Source: Bacillus mycoides (GTDB taxonomy: Bacteria > Bacillota > Bacilli > Bacillales > Bacillaceae_G). From it: a stretch of 64,000 nt of DNA. A program made the position numbers and the translations under genes. Each line of letters begins with the position of its first letter. Position 1 is the first letter of the stretch. The notes under the pieces were generated by a model, which saw only the letters and a program-made list of their open reading frames with translations, made no database searches and was not told the DNA's origin. Positions 35,286-45,902 of this stretch are shown here, piece by piece. The stretch spans positions 4,335,001 to 4,399,000 of the forward strand of contig NZ_CP036132.1 of the NCBI RefSeq assembly GCF_018742245.1, given 5' to 3'.

Positions 35286-35900
35286 TTAAAATTTAAATTC
35301 TTGTCCAACTTCAAAGCTGTCTTCTAATACAAGAATACCTTTTTCTTCTGGAGCATCTGGAAGCTCTAATTCACGTGCAGAGCAAATCATTCCAGAAGAA
35401 GGAACACCGCGAAGTTCAGCTGGTTTAATTAACATACCGCTTGGCATTACAGCACCGATTTTCGCAACGACAACTTTTTGTCCTGCATCAACGTTTGGTG
35501 CACCACATACGATTTGTAATGTTTCTGTACCGATTTCTACTGTACAGATGTTTAATTTATCAGCATTTGGATGCTTCTCTTTTTCAGCTACATAGCCTAC
35601 AACAAATTTCGGCGTGAAATCAGCTTCCACTTTTTCTTCAAAGCCGTTCTTTGCTAAAATGTCGTTAATTTTTTCAACAAACTCTTTTGTTAATGTAACG
35701 TTTCCGTTGTCTGTTACCTCTACATAAGAAGACGCATTAAAGATGTTGAATCCTCCTGTTACGTTGCTTTCACGATCATAAACGCGAGCAACATCTCCTT
35801 TGCGGTCAAATGTACGGTTTTCTAAAGTAATATCTTGTAAGGTAACAATTAAAGTGTCACCAATTCCTTCAAGGTTGTAAAAAACGTTCACTTCGTTCAT
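35286..35900 (-). CDS. ytpR: YtpR, tRNA-binding-domain (EMAP/Trbp111-like) protein
   Basis: A 204-residue cytoplasmic protein. An N-terminal DUF4479 region (residues 1-90, [21 protein letters not shown]) precedes a C-terminal OB-fold tRNA-binding domain (about 95-200). The OB fold shows [52 protein letters not shown] and [13 protein letters not shown]. The domain is that found in PheRS beta and MetRS C-termini; the role of free YtpR is unknown. Its ATG overlaps the ytpQ stop by four bases. Confidence 0.93.
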   Translation of the reverse strand: MNEVNVFYNLEGIGDTLIVTLQDITLENRTFDRKGDVARVYDRESNVTGGFNIFNASSYVEVTDNGNVTLTKEFVEKINDILAKNGFEEKVEADFTPKFVVGYVAEKEKHPNADKLNICTVEIGTETLQIVCGAPNVDAGQKVVVAKIGAVMPSGMLIKPAELRGVPSSGMICSARELELPDAPEEKGILVLEDSFEVGQEFKF

Positions 35901-36709
35901 CCTTTCTCTTTTCCATCTGTCTTCTTCCGATTCTTCGCTAAAATAAAGATTGGTTCGAAGTCCCCATCTTCATATACGAATGAAAGTGATGTAATCGGAA
36001 CATGCCCTTCGGCAAAAAATTTCATTGTCATTTGTGCAATAATATCATAACCGATTTCGTTGACGATATCAGCAATAATTAATACATCTTGGTGAGGAAC
36101 TGCAACAACCATATCACCAGAGATCTTTTCACGCATCGAGTGTAGTAACGATTCGTTTAAAATACGACTCGCATCGTATCCATCATTTGTGTTTAAAAAG
36201 TAGAATGTATTACCTGCTACTGTGTCCTGCTTAAATTCATAACCTAATGAGCGAGCATTAAATAATGCCATTTCACGTACTTGTTCCTCTGTAAGCTCTA
36301 ATTTTTGCAATAAGTGCTCATCAATTAATCGATACGTTTTATTAGAATCTAGCGCATAGTAAATACGTGTTTCCGCCGTATGGTCCGTCATAAGAAACGG
36401 ATTTCCTTCTTCTGATTGTTTCGGGAAAGAAGTAGAGCGAATAACAGGTAAAATTTTCGCCGTGCTATTTTCTTCTTTATGCATTGCAATTAGCGCTTCT
36501 TGTACGTAATAAGCGACCTCTTCAATCGCTTTTTCTTTGTTCACTTCCCACTTTGCCACTACTCCTGGAAGTGATACGTTAATACCTTTTTTCGAGTCTA
36601 TTTGTTCAATACGAAGAACTTCTTTCTCGCTATCATAATGAAAGTCCCATTCTGGTCGAGATAATTTCTTCATTAACTCGTCTTTCATCTTTTTACTTGT
36701 CATTTTCAT
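35897..36709 (-). CDS. ytpQ: YtpQ, DUF1444 family protein
   Basis: A 270-residue soluble protein of the DUF1444 (YtpQ) family, function unknown. Recognisable phrases are [53 protein letters not shown] and [35 protein letters not shown] 36709 is chosen because GGGAGG lies before it; the frame to 36775 runs through the upstream terminator. It is translationally coupled to ytpR. Confidence 0.9.
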   Translation of the reverse strand: MKMTSKKMKDELMKKLSRPEWDFHYDSEKEVLRIEQIDSKKGINVSLPGVVAKWEVNKEKAIEEVAYYVQEALIAMHKEENSTAKILPVIRSTSFPKQSEEGNPFLMTDHTAETRIYYALDSNKTYRLIDEHLLQKLELTEEQVREMALFNARSLGYEFKQDTVAGNTFYFLNTNDGYDASRILNESLLHSMREKISGDMVVAVPHQDVLIIADIVNEIGYDIIAQMTMKFFAEGHVPITSLSFVYEDGDFEPIFILAKNRKKTDGKEKG

Positions 36710-36728
36710 CTCTTTTTCCTCCCTTCCA

Positions 36729-36766
36729 AAAAAATAACCTCCCCCGCGAAGGTAGAGGTTGTTTTT
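36729..36766 (-). terminator. Terminator of ytpP
   Basis: On the minus strand AACCTC pairs with GAGGTT (inner ACC/GGG), followed by ATTTTTTT, between ytpP and ytpQ. Confidence 0.75.
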
Positions 36767-36788
36767 ACAATTCAATTGGCTAATTGTC

Positions 36789-37103
36789 TTATTTTAAACC
36801 TTCAATAAACTCTTCGATTTGCTCTTGTGTTTTACGATCTTTATTTACATAGCGTCCAGTTTCTTCACCTTTATTGTACGCTACAAAGCTTGGAATGCCA
36901 AATACGTCTACTTTCACGCATAGATCAATAAACTCATCACGATCTACATAGTAAAATGAGAAATCACTATACTTCTCTTCTACTTCTGGCATAAATGGAT
37001 CAACGAAACGGCAATCTGGGCACCATTCTGCTGAGAACATGAAGACTACATTCTCTTCATTTTTTAATTCTTGGAATTGTTCCATGCTTTCTAATGATTT
37101 CAT
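36789..37103 (-). CDS. ytpP: Thioredoxin-like protein YtpP
   Basis: A 104-residue thioredoxin-fold protein with the active site [10 protein letters not shown] (Cys 28 and 31) and the cis-proline segment [15 protein letters not shown]. The CPDC dithiol suggests an oxidoreductase. B. subtilis YtpP has been reported as a bacillithiol-disulfide-reducing protein. AGAGGAGG precedes ATG 37103. It has its own terminator ahead of ytpQ. Confidence 0.92.
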   Translation of the reverse strand: MKSLESMEQFQELKNEENVVFMFSAEWCPDCRFVDPFMPEVEEKYSDFSFYYVDRDEFIDLCVKVDVFGIPSFVAYNKGEETGRYVNKDRKTQEQIEEFIEGLK

Positions 37104-37187
37104 CTATATTTCCTCCTCTAACGAGTGCACTTTTTTCACACTATAATCTTTTCTTTATACTACCATACATCGCGCATGGTGCAAGGT

Positions 37188-37697
37188 TTATGCTTGCTTT
37201 TCATCATACTTATATTGTCCAATAAGTAACTTAACAACGTGTACAAATAATTCCGTTCGGTCGACATAATCATCTGTAAAAATACCGATAGCACCTTCGT
37301 GACTACGAATATCTTTTCGCTCTACAAACTCTTCCATCACTTCACTTAGCTCTTTTCCTTCTTCAAGCGGTGCTAAAAAATCGTCTGGTAACTTAATACG
37401 TGCCCCACCTGCTACAAATGTTTTACCGTCAATCGTCGCTAAAGCACCCCAGTTACACATAAATAACCCCTGCTCCGTTTTCATAACGCCGCCTTCTAGC
37501 CCAATGCCGATATGAGCTTCACCTTCCTGTAACGCTCTCTTCGCCCTATTTACTGCTCCTTGCATCGTCTCTTCATCTGAGAAAGGCTGGTTTGCTACTC
37601 CTGACGGAACAGAAAGAGATGTAATTTCAGCATCTTTCCAAACCTTCTCCACAGCCCCAACTTTCGTTTTATTCTTCGATCCAACTACTACCTTCAT
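37188..37697 (-). CDS. DUF84 family inosine/xanthosine triphosphatase
   Basis: A 169-residue house-cleaning NTPase resembling E. coli YjjX, which hydrolyses ITP and XTP. Motifs: VVVGSKNKTKVGAVEKVW at the start, SVPSGVANQPFSDEETMQGAVNRAKRA, GIGLEGGVMKTEQGLFMCNWGA and SHEGAIGIFTDDYVDRTELF. ATG 37697 follows GAGGTGAG; the GTG at 37706 is inside that site. The activity is inferred from the family. Confidence 0.88.
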   Translation of the reverse strand: MKVVVGSKNKTKVGAVEKVWKDAEITSLSVPSGVANQPFSDEETMQGAVNRAKRALQEGEAHIGIGLEGGVMKTEQGLFMCNWGALATIDGKTFVAGGARIKLPDDFLAPLEEGKELSEVMEEFVERKDIRSHEGAIGIFTDDYVDRTELFVHVVKLLIGQYKYDEKQA

Positions 37698-37739
37698 TTC
37701 ACTCACCTCTATATAAATTCATTATTCTATCCTAATACT

Positions 37740-38130
37740 AGCCTCGAACACCAAATCGGTCTTCATGACTGGGGCTTATACGTAGTGCAACTGACCGCAC
37801 ACACGCATCGCTGGGTCATCTCTCCCATCAAAAAAAGAAAGTAGCTTTCCACAATATTTTCAGCTCCGAACACAAAAACAGTCTCCCACTTTCTTCCTAT
37901 CCGGGGTTTAAATGCATCGCTCGACCACCAATTAAGCACTAACCGCTACCACTCATCGCTGGGCCATCTCTCCTGCCTAAAAAAAGAAAAGGTTTTCCCA
38001 AAACAGCCTTCCCCTCTTTTCCTATCCGCGGTCTTAATACATCATTCGAGCACCAATTAAGCACTAACCGCTACCACTCATCGCTGGGCCATCTCTCCTA
38101 CCTAAAAAAAAGAAAGGCTCTTCAGCCCTT
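37740..38130 (-). repeat. Three tandem terminator-containing repeat cassettes (about 125 bp)
   Basis: CATCGCTGGG occurs at 37806, 37954 and 38079; the last two units are 125 bp apart and nearly identical over about 70 bases, while the first is diverged. On the minus strand each unit is a conserved block (GGAGAGATGGCCCAGCGATG, then GTGGTAGCGGTTAGTG) preceded by a hairpin ending CTTTCTTTTTTT. The three terminators have different stems (GAAAGG/CCTTTC, GAAAAG/CTTTTC, GAAAGT/ACTTTC) that all keep pairing. No gene is seen in the interval. It lies between ytoP and the DUF84 gene. Confidence 0.8.
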
Positions 38131-38135
38131 CCTTT

Positions 38136-39209
38136 CTACGCGTTATTCTTAATTGTCTCTAACGTCGTTTTGTCCGTCGCTCTCACAAGCTTCGTAATTA
38201 ATTCCTTCGCTGCCGCATAATCATCAACATGTAAAATAGAAGCATGTGTATGAATGTAGCGTGCACAAACACCAATTACTGCTGATGGGATACCAGAGTT
38301 ACTTGTATGTACACGGCCCGCATCTGTACCACCTTGTGAAATAAAGTATTGGTACGGAATGTTATGTGTTTCTGCTGTATCTAAAATGAATTCGCGCATT
38401 CCTCTATGTGTTACCATTGTGCGGTCATAAATACGAAGAAGAGCACCTTTTCCTAATTGACCGAACTGCGTTTTATCACCAGATGCATCATTTGCTGGAC
38501 TTGCATCAAGCGCATAGAAAATATCTGGTTGAATCATATTTGCAGCAGTTTGTGCTCCGCGAAGACCTACTTCTTCTTGTACAGTCGCACCAGAGTATAA
38601 TGTGTTTGGTAATGTTTCATCTTTTAATTCTTTTAGCAATTCGATAGCAAGGCCACATCCATAGCGGTTGTCCCAAGCTTTCGCCATAATTTTCTTCTCA
38701 TTTGCCATCGGCGTGAATGGACAGATTGGCACGATTTGTTGCCCTGGCTTTATGCCAATTTCAATCGCATCTTCATAACTATCTGCACCTATATCAATTA
38801 ACATATTTTTTATATCCATCGGTTTTGCACGTTGCACATCACTTAATAAATGAGGCGGAATAGAACCAACAACCCCAATAACAGGACCATTCTTCGTCAT
38901 AACTTGTACACGCTGAGCTAATAGTACTTGGCTCCACCAGCCACCTAACGTTTGAAAACGAAGCATCCCATTTTTCGTAATTTGCGTAACCATGAAACCT
39001 ACTTCATCCATATGACCTGCTACAAGAACGCGCGGGCCAGTTTCGTCCCCTTTTTTCAGACCAAATACGCTACCTAAACCGTCTTGCACAATTTCATCAG
39101 CATATTTGCTTAATTCTTGCTTCATAAAACGGCGCACATCATGTTCAAAACCTGATGCACCTTGTAATTCTGTTAACGTACGAAATAATTGTAATGTCTC
39201 TTTATTCAC
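38136..39209 (-). CDS. ytoP: M42-family metallo-aminopeptidase YtoP
   Basis: A 357-residue di-zinc aminopeptidase (glutamyl aminopeptidase/TET-like). Metal and catalytic motifs: [17 protein letters not shown] (about residues 64-80), [32 protein letters not shown] (catalytic and ligand Glu pair), [13 protein letters not shown] and [30 protein letters not shown] 39209 sits at proper distance from GAAGGGGA; the ATG-like frame to 39227 lies in that site. It precedes the terminator cassettes. Confidence 0.92.
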   Translation of the reverse strand: MNKETLQLFRTLTELQGASGFEHDVRRFMKQELSKYADEIVQDGLGSVFGLKKGDETGPRVLVAGHMDEVGFMVTQITKNGMLRFQTLGGWWSQVLLAQRVQVMTKNGPVIGVVGSIPPHLLSDVQRAKPMDIKNMLIDIGADSYEDAIEIGIKPGQQIVPICPFTPMANEKKIMAKAWDNRYGCGLAIELLKELKDETLPNTLYSGATVQEEVGLRGAQTAANMIQPDIFYALDASPANDASGDKTQFGQLGKGALLRIYDRTMVTHRGMREFILDTAETHNIPYQYFISQGGTDAGRVHTSNSGIPSAVIGVCARYIHTHASILHVDDYAAAKELITKLVRATDKTTLETIKNNA

Positions 39210-39357
39210 GAAGTCCCCTTCTTTCAAACCTTAGTAGAATACCTCTTTTATTGTAACGAAATTTTCGAAATGTTTCTAGTTTCTTCTTTTTTAGTTGCAT
39301 TTGCATTATAATTATTATTGGTACACTATTTTTATTTTACAGAATTGAGGTGAATAT

Positions 39358-39669
39358 ATGAGCTGGAAAGGTTTAGTCACAGGTCTTGGCGTTGGGTTCG
39401 CAGCTGGTTATTTCGTTGCAAACAAAGTACAAGAACAATCCCATATTTCTTCAGAAAAAGCATTGAAAATGGTGAAACAAGCATTAAGTCATAAAGGTGA
39501 AATTACTGGCTCTTGGGTACATATGGTTCCAGAGACATTTGAAAAATATGATGTCGCGTACGAAGTTTATCGCGGCGGTCTTACAACGATGTTAGATGAA
39601 ATACAAGAACGATTTGAATTTTTAGTTGATGCTAAAACAGGCACTGTCTTAGAAGTTATAGCAGCATAA
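39358..39669 (+). CDS. ytzB: YtzB-like small protein with PepSY-type C-terminus
   Basis: A 103-residue protein. The N-terminus (WKGLVTGLGVGFAAGYFVANKV) looks like a short membrane anchor. The C-terminal part (KYDVAYEVYRGGLTTMLDEIQERFEFLVDAKTGTVLEVIAA) has the PepSY strand-helix-strand pattern. In B. subtilis ytzB lies at the same place next to ytoP, which supports the name. TTGAGGTG precedes ATG 39358. PepSY domains are thought to inhibit or chaperone proteases; the role here is unknown. Confidence 0.75.
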   Translation: MSWKGLVTGLGVGFAAGYFVANKVQEQSHISSEKALKMVKQALSHKGEITGSWVHMVPETFEKYDVAYEVYRGGLTTMLDEIQERFEFLVDAKTGTVLEVIAA

Positions 39670-39698
39670 AAAAAAGCTAGTAATTACTAGCTTTTTTA
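39668..39698. terminator. Bidirectional terminator between ytzB and ytnP
   Basis: AAAAAAAAGCTAG pairs with CTAGCTTTTTT across TAATTA, overlapping the ytnP stop. Confidence 0.85.
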
Positions 39699-40550
39699 AG
39701 CTTCTACAATCGTTTTTCTCTCTATCTTTTCCACTATATGCCCTTCCTCATTCCACTTTACTGCACGGTAATATGCATCATGATAAAAAGTAAACCACGC
39801 CTCTTTTTCAGCACCGTACTTCATCCACTTTTGTTTATGTTCAATCGATGTCATCGGATAATCATCGTATGCCATTACCCATAATACATTTTGATGTGCA
39901 TGCGTCGGTAAAATATCCGCTAAATGAAGCATCGTTTCACTTTGACTTTCAAGAATGACAACGGCATGTCCATCACTATGACCACCTGTATGCGCCATTT
40001 TTATTTCATCCGTAATTTCTATTTCTTGCCTGAACGTAACAATCTTATCAACGATTGGCTCCCAATTTTCCTTCCAATATGTATTACGCGATCTAACATT
40101 GGGATTTTTCATTTCATTCCATTCAGTCTCACTTACATAAATCGTTGCGTTCGGAAACGCCGGAACAAGGTGATTTCCCTCCCATTTTGTTAAACCAGAT
40201 GCATGGTCAAAATGCAGATGTGTCATTAAGACATAATGAATATCTTCAGTACGCAGTCCCAGTTTTTCTAAAGATTCCTTAACTGATGATTCTTCTGTTA
40301 CACCTTGATTCCGCTTCATTTTCTCATTCAATTTACCGTTCCCTATCCCTGCATCAATAAGCATGTTTCCTTCTTTCGCTTGCAAGAGTAACGGATCTGT
40401 TCGTAAATAAATATGATTTGTATCATTATGTTTATATTTGCGTGACCAAAGTACTTTTGGCACAACTCCAAACATCGCGCCTCCATCTAAATGTGTATTC
40501 CCGCCTTTTAGCCACGTCACTTTTATATTTCCAATTTGTAACTGTTCCAT
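39696..40550 (-). CDS. ytnP: YtnP metallo-beta-lactamase-fold lactonase
   Basis: A 284-residue zinc hydrolase. The metal motif is [12 protein letters not shown] (about residues 110-121), with further ligands in [22 protein letters not shown] and FYHDAYY. B. subtilis YtnP is reported as a quorum-quenching lactonase that interferes with Streptomyces signalling; the substrate here is inferred. ATG 40550 is 7 bases after AAGGGGG, so it is preferred over TTG 40556. Confidence 0.9.
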   Translation of the reverse strand: MEQLQIGNIKVTWLKGGNTHLDGGAMFGVVPKVLWSRKYKHNDTNHIYLRTDPLLLQAKEGNMLIDAGIGNGKLNEKMKRNQGVTEESSVKESLEKLGLRTEDIHYVLMTHLHFDHASGLTKWEGNHLVPAFPNATIYVSETEWNEMKNPNVRSRNTYWKENWEPIVDKIVTFRQEIEITDEIKMAHTGGHSDGHAVVILESQSETMLHLADILPTHAHQNVLWVMAYDDYPMTSIEHKQKWMKYGAEKEAWFTFYHDAYYRAVKWNEEGHIVEKIERKTIVEA

Positions 40551-40604
40551 ATCCAATCCCCCTTTTTATTTAATTTTAACATAATATTCCGATTATTTTT
40601 CATA

Positions 40605-41297
<693 letters not shown>

Positions 41298-41505
41298 CTA
41301 TTTTAAAGGAAAAATTCCTTCTTTCTGTTTTAATCAATCTATCAAACAAAAAACCAAGTACGTACGAGCACTCGGTCCGTTTCTTTCAAGTATAAGATGT
41401 ACCATTTTGATAAAAACTACATAAAGCATTAAACATTCCATGACGAAACAGCTTTTTCTCTTACATTTCTAGGGAGAGAAAAACACTCGAAAGGATGATC
41501 CGTTC

Positions 41506-41784
41506 ATGCCAATTAATCAACAGCATCAATTAGAAGTGTTAAAAGATATTTTAATCAATCATCAAAGTGATTGCTGCGGGACAGTTTCTGAATGCGAGCA
41601 ATTAGAGCGCCTCATTCAATCGTTACTCGCAAACGATAGTATAAGTAGTGACGCTAAAGCAATGCTAAACGATGTATATTCTTATAGTCAATCGGGTAAA
41701 TCTTCCTCTAATTTGGACAACCATATTTCCAATAATCAAGAACAACTTACTCAGTGGATTGCTGGAATGGACAATTTTTCTTAA
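41506..41784 (+). CDS. ytzH: YtzH-like family protein
   Basis: A 92-residue helical protein: MPINQQHQLEVLKDILINHQSDCCGTVSECEQLERLIQSLL. Its placement between trmB and ytmP matches B. subtilis ytzH. A Cys-Cys pair near residue 24 and a Ser/Asn-rich loop (SQSGKSSSN) are notable. GAAAGGATGATCC precedes ATG 41506. Function unknown. Confidence 0.85.
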   Translation: MPINQQHQLEVLKDILINHQSDCCGTVSECEQLERLIQSLLANDSISSDAKAMLNDVYSYSQSGKSSSNLDNHISNNQEQLTQWIAGMDNFS

Positions 41785-41787
41785 GTA

Positions 41788-42585
41788 TTATTCTGAAGCA
41801 AGTAGTTGCTGTAAATATTGGTGCCAATATTTAGCTTCTGCTTGCTGCTTTTTTGTTGTGTGCCATTGAATAGATAAAATCGTTTGTGCTATCACATACC
41901 ATCTCATACGCCTAAGCAATGATTCATCTAGTTCAACCTCATAATATCCGAGCCACTCACTCCATTCATGGCGCGGAACATACCAATATAATAACATACC
42001 AAGATCTAAAGCTGGGTCAGCAATAACAGCTCCATCCCAATCAATTAAAAACAATTCATCTTCATCCGACAATATCCAATTGTTATGATTTACATCACAA
42101 TGGCATACAACGAATTCATTGTACTCAATATCTTTTAATGACTCCGTTAAATATTGAAGACCTTGCTGAATTGTTTCATCAACTCTTATATCTCCTCTTA
42201 AAACGAGCTGTAATTGTTGTAACAACTCTTGCCCATGAAGCGGCTGCTTTCCTAGCCTTTGAATCATCTGCACAAGCGCTTTAGAGGAGTGTATTTTCTT
42301 CAAAAGTTTCGCAACACGTTCTAGTTTCATATCCTCTTGCTCTAACTTCTGTCCCGGAAGCCATTTTTGAGCAGAAATTACATCACCGTTCGTTACCCTT
42401 CTTGTCCAAAGTAATTTTGGAACAATTCCTTCTGCTGACAATACCGCTAAAAAGGGCGATGTATTCCGCTTTAAAAATAACTTTTGTTGTCCGTTTTGCG
42501 CAATATATGCATCGCCCGTTACTCCACCAGCCGGTATAAGACTCCACTCTTTTCCTAATAATTGTTCCAACCATTCCATATTCAT
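41788..42585 (-). CDS. ytmP: YtmP, aminoglycoside-phosphotransferase-fold kinase
   Basis: A 265-residue APH/choline-kinase-like protein. The nucleotide loop region is IPAGGVTGDAYIA and the ATP lysine is in KLFLKRNTS. The catalytic loop is FVVCHCDVNHNNWIL (about residues 157-171) and the DFG-like metal motif FLIDWDGAVIADPALDLGML. The physiological substrate is not known. The start is ambiguous: ATG 42579 fits the weak GGG site better than ATG 42585. It is convergent with ytzH, with only 3 bases between stops. Confidence 0.85.
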   Translation of the reverse strand: MNMEWLEQLLGKEWSLIPAGGVTGDAYIAQNGQQKLFLKRNTSPFLAVLSAEGIVPKLLWTRRVTNGDVISAQKWLPGQKLEQEDMKLERVAKLLKKIHSSKALVQMIQRLGKQPLHGQELLQQLQLVLRGDIRVDETIQQGLQYLTESLKDIEYNEFVVCHCDVNHNNWILSDEDELFLIDWDGAVIADPALDLGMLLYWYVPRHEWSEWLGYYEVELDESLLRRMRWYVIAQTILSIQWHTTKKQQAEAKYWHQYLQQLLASE

Positions 42586-42623
42586 TACCCGTTAACAAAT
42601 CCTTATCTTTTATAGTTATGAAA

Positions 42624-42656
42624 AGAAAAACCGCAACATTTCTACACATGTTGTGG
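42624..42656 (-). terminator. Terminator of amyX
   Basis: On the minus strand CCACAACAT pairs with ATGTTGCGG across TGTAGAAA, followed by TTTTTCTTTT, between amyX and ytmP. Confidence 0.7.
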
Positions 42657-42831
42657 ATTCATATATTTTACTGTATTTGAATGAAAAAAACTTAGCATAA
42701 GCCGAAAACAGGATAAATCACCTGTTCTTCTAGTTTATTTTACAAAATCACTCATAGAATGACAACTTATCAAAATCGTCACCTTTGTCAATTCTACATT
42801 TATTACATTCTCATCGTCAAGTAGCGATTTG

Positions 42832-44973
42832 TCACATTATCGTCAATATATACGTGCTAATTGGAGCCAATTGAAGTTCCTTTCCTCTAAATGAAGAAAT
42901 TGGCTCTATTTTTGCTTGCTTTTCGTTTGCTAACACATGCCACGTTTCTTCTTTTGGAAGCTGCACCGTTTTAGCTTCCAAACCGCTATTGAATAGCACA
43001 ACAATCTCTTTCCATGGTCCGAAAGATTCTACATTTCGCAAATGGTATGCAAGTGCTTCTTTTGATGTTTGCAAAAAAGTCATATGCTTTTTTATAAGGT
43101 CCGCGCTTTTTAATCGGAATGCCCCATGCTCCTTCCGAATCGCAATTAAACCTTTTATATAGTTAACTGTCTCCATCTCTTTTTCTTTTTGATCCCAATC
43201 TAATCGATTGATTTCATCATTTGCATTATAACTATTTTCATTTCCTTGCTTCGTACGATAAAACTCTTGCCCAGCATGTAAGAAAGGAATCCCTTGTGAA
43301 AGAATAACCATTGCAGTTGCTAAGCGATGACGCCTTTTTAAAATTTCTTCTGATTCTGGATTACTTTGCACTAGTTTATCCCACATCGTCATATTGTCAT
43401 GACATTCTACATAGTTGATGCTTTGTACTGGCTCTAGGAACAATCCTGTTTCTTTCATACTTAAAAGGCTACCAGCTACTACATACTGCAAATGATTACA
43501 GTCTACATGCCCACCAAATGCAAAGCCACGTTTATTTATATTAAAAGTACTTCCTTTTACTCCATCACGAAATTGATCATTAAACTGTGCGATATATGGC
43601 ATTTTATTCGCATTATTTAACGTCGCTTTCTCTTCAAGAGGAAGCGGTGTTTGTAAATCCCATCCTTCACCTAATAACAGCGCATCCTGCTTTATTTTTC
43701 GCACTTCTTTTTCTAACGCATTCATCGTTTCAACATCTGAAATCCCCATTAAATCAAATCGGAATCCATCAACATTGTATTCAGTAAGCCAATATAAAAC
43801 AGATTCTATAATAAATTTCCTCATCATTTTCCGTTCAGATGCTATATCATTTCCAACTCCCGTCCCATTAGAAGGCATACCATCTTCCCCATGACGAAAA
43901 TAATATCCCGGGACAAGCTTCTCAAATGATGATAATTCTCTTTCATAAACATGATTATATACAACATCTATAATCACCCTGATGCCGTGATCATGAAATG
44001 TTTCAATTAGTTGTTTACACTCTACTATCCTGTTATACGGATCAGAAAGGTTTGTAACATAAAACCCTGTTGGTATATTGTAATATAATGGATTATATCC
44101 CCAATTATATGCGGAAGCAGGATTCACTTCATCTATACCACCAAAACAATGTAAAGGTAATAGTTCAACATGTGTAACGCCTAAATCTTTTATATGAGCC
44201 AATCCTGTTAATGTCCCATTTCGTCCCGTTGTCTCTTCTTCCATCAATCCTTTATATGTTCCCTTTTTATTCACTCCACTGTTTGGATGAATAGTAGCGT
44301 CACGAATATGCAGTTCATACAATATGGCATCTGTCATTGACTGTAATGGTGATAATTTCTCTCGTTTTGTTACATTCGTCTTTTCCAAATCGATAACAAC
44401 GCCGTATTTCCCATTTACAGTCACTGACTTTGCGTAAGGATCAACCGCTTCATTCCATATTAAATTAATACAAACAAGGAATGTATATCGTGCTCCATCA
44501 TGATTACCTTGTAATGTATGAATCCACACTCCGTTTTCTTCTCTGTACATTTCATAATCAACATATTCTTTATCACTTTTATAAATCCGTACTTTCGCAA
44601 GCCTTGCGGTCGGAGCCCATACTTTAAATATTGTTTCTTCTTTTTTATACACAGCACCTAAGTCGGTACCTTCGTAATAATATTTTTCATCGAAAACTAC
44701 TGTTCGAATCACAGCGCCTATTTGTAAATCTGTTTCTTCATTCCGTTCATCCCGTACTGTATAATACTTCCCCACATCTAGCGGCTCTTCTATAAAACAT
44801 TCATACTTCGTTGCATCTGGAAGAGCAATAGTATGAACAATCGGTAACTCTTTCACATTGCTTCCTTCTTGTAAACGAAATGTCCGGCTTGTTCCATACG
44901 CATGCGGGAGCAAAATTGTAATTTTATTCATTTCATCTAAATAGGCATCAAATGGACGTTTTACTTTCAACAT
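42832..44973 (-). CDS. amyX: Type I pullulanase
   Basis: Hydrolyses alpha-1,6 branch points of pullulan, glycogen and limit dextrins. It has 713 residues with no signal peptide, so it acts in the cytoplasm, as B. subtilis AmyX does. An N-terminal carbohydrate-binding/E-set region (to about 210) precedes the GH13 barrel. The barrel shows the pullulanase signature SAYNWGYNPLYYN (about 285), VIIDVVYNHV, the nucleophile in GFRFDLMGI, the acid in LLGEGWDL and NYVECHDNMTMWD. A C-terminal beta domain ends in TYILTIM. The ribosome site (GGTGAT) is modest. Confidence 0.95.
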   Translation of the reverse strand: MLKVKRPFDAYLDEMNKITILLPHAYGTSRTFRLQEGSNVKELPIVHTIALPDATKYECFIEEPLDVGKYYTVRDERNEETDLQIGAVIRTVVFDEKYYYEGTDLGAVYKKEETIFKVWAPTARLAKVRIYKSDKEYVDYEMYREENGVWIHTLQGNHDGARYTFLVCINLIWNEAVDPYAKSVTVNGKYGVVIDLEKTNVTKREKLSPLQSMTDAILYELHIRDATIHPNSGVNKKGTYKGLMEEETTGRNGTLTGLAHIKDLGVTHVELLPLHCFGGIDEVNPASAYNWGYNPLYYNIPTGFYVTNLSDPYNRIVECKQLIETFHDHGIRVIIDVVYNHVYERELSSFEKLVPGYYFRHGEDGMPSNGTGVGNDIASERKMMRKFIIESVLYWLTEYNVDGFRFDLMGISDVETMNALEKEVRKIKQDALLLGEGWDLQTPLPLEEKATLNNANKMPYIAQFNDQFRDGVKGSTFNINKRGFAFGGHVDCNHLQYVVAGSLLSMKETGLFLEPVQSINYVECHDNMTMWDKLVQSNPESEEILKRRHRLATAMVILSQGIPFLHAGQEFYRTKQGNENSYNANDEINRLDWDQKEKEMETVNYIKGLIAIRKEHGAFRLKSADLIKKHMTFLQTSKEALAYHLRNVESFGPWKEIVVLFNSGLEAKTVQLPKEETWHVLANEKQAKIEPISSFRGKELQLAPISTYILTIM

Positions 44974-45110
44974 AAAAAATCACCATCATTCTTAAAGTTA
45001 AAATGAAATGAGCTGCAAATGATAAGGGTTTTCTTATCAGCGAAGCTCTATACAGTAACACATTATTCCCTATAGTATATTCACCTGTATAAAAAACGTT
45101 TTCATACATT

Positions 45111-45656
45111 CTATGTTTGTAGTTTTATTTCAGTAATCGATTTATACTTCGGCGTTTCCTTAACGTGAGATTCATACAAAGTAATCGTATCTGCTTGAAA
45201 TGATGTTACGGGTAAATCTTTTACATTTGTCAGATCAAATACTTTTCCTCCTGCCCATTTACGCGCAACAGTAATATGTGGATGATAAGGACGTGTCTCT
45301 AGAGAGAAACCATTTTCTTCACAAATTGTATGCACTTGTTTTTGCAACTGAACCAAATCATTATTCTCACTTACCTTCGCCCAAAAAATACGTGGCTCTT
45401 CTTCTAGGCCAAACGTTGAAAATCCTTGTAACGTGAACGATAGTTCTTTTGTTTCTGTAAGCATTTGTAATCCATTCTTTATTCCTTCTAATTGTTCCTC
45501 TGTCGCACTTCCTAAAAATGAAAGTGTAATATGATAGTCTTCTTCATGTACCCACGAGCGAAATGGCAATTCATCCTTCATGTCCTCTTTATAATTAGAG
45601 AGCACTTCTTTTATATGACGTGGTAAAGTTACTGCGACAAAATAATGCGGCACCAT
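45111..45656 (-). CDS. thpR: RNA 2',3'-cyclic phosphodiesterase (2'-5' RNA ligase family)
   Basis: A 181-residue 2H phosphoesterase. Both HxT motifs are present: DYHITLSFLG (about residues 41-50) and RPYHPHITVARKW (about 127-139). It corresponds by position to B. subtilis YtlP. Such enzymes open 2',3'-cyclic phosphates or ligate 2'-5' RNA in vitro; the in vivo target is unknown. AAAGGAG precedes ATG 45656. Confidence 0.92.
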   Translation of the reverse strand: MVPHYFVAVTLPRHIKEVLSNYKEDMKDELPFRSWVHEEDYHITLSFLGSATEEQLEGIKNGLQMLTETKELSFTLQGFSTFGLEEEPRIFWAKVSENNDLVQLQKQVHTICEENGFSLETRPYHPHITVARKWAGGKVFDLTNVKDLPVTSFQADTITLYESHVKETPKYKSITEIKLQT

Positions 45657-45786
45657 CTACATCGTCTCCTTTATGTTATTGTTGCTTTTCTTGCTTATCT
45701 CATTCAGCTAAAAAGAAGGGAACCATCCAAAAAGTCTAACCTTTGAATAGATTTATTTTCTTCTTGGTTAAGATCGCGATAATAAA

Positions 45787-45826
45787 TGAAATCATATCGA
45801 CGTTTCGACAAGAAATATCGACTTAA
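45787..45826 (+). repeat. Paired-ATATCRRC intergenic element
   Basis: ATATCGAC at 45794 and again at 45815, 21 bases apart, preceded by ATGAAATC as in the 52.0-kb copy. Confidence 0.6.
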
Positions 45827-45864
45827 CAACAAAATACAACAATAAAAGCAACCTATTCCTAACA

Positions 45865-45897
45865 GAAAACCGTCCCAAAAAACCTTTTGGGACGGCC
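45865..45897 (-). terminator. Terminator of pepV
   Basis: ACCGTCCCAAAA and TTTTGGGACGGC pair across AACC, just after the pepV stop. Confidence 0.85.
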
Positions 45898-45902
45898 TCT
45901 CA

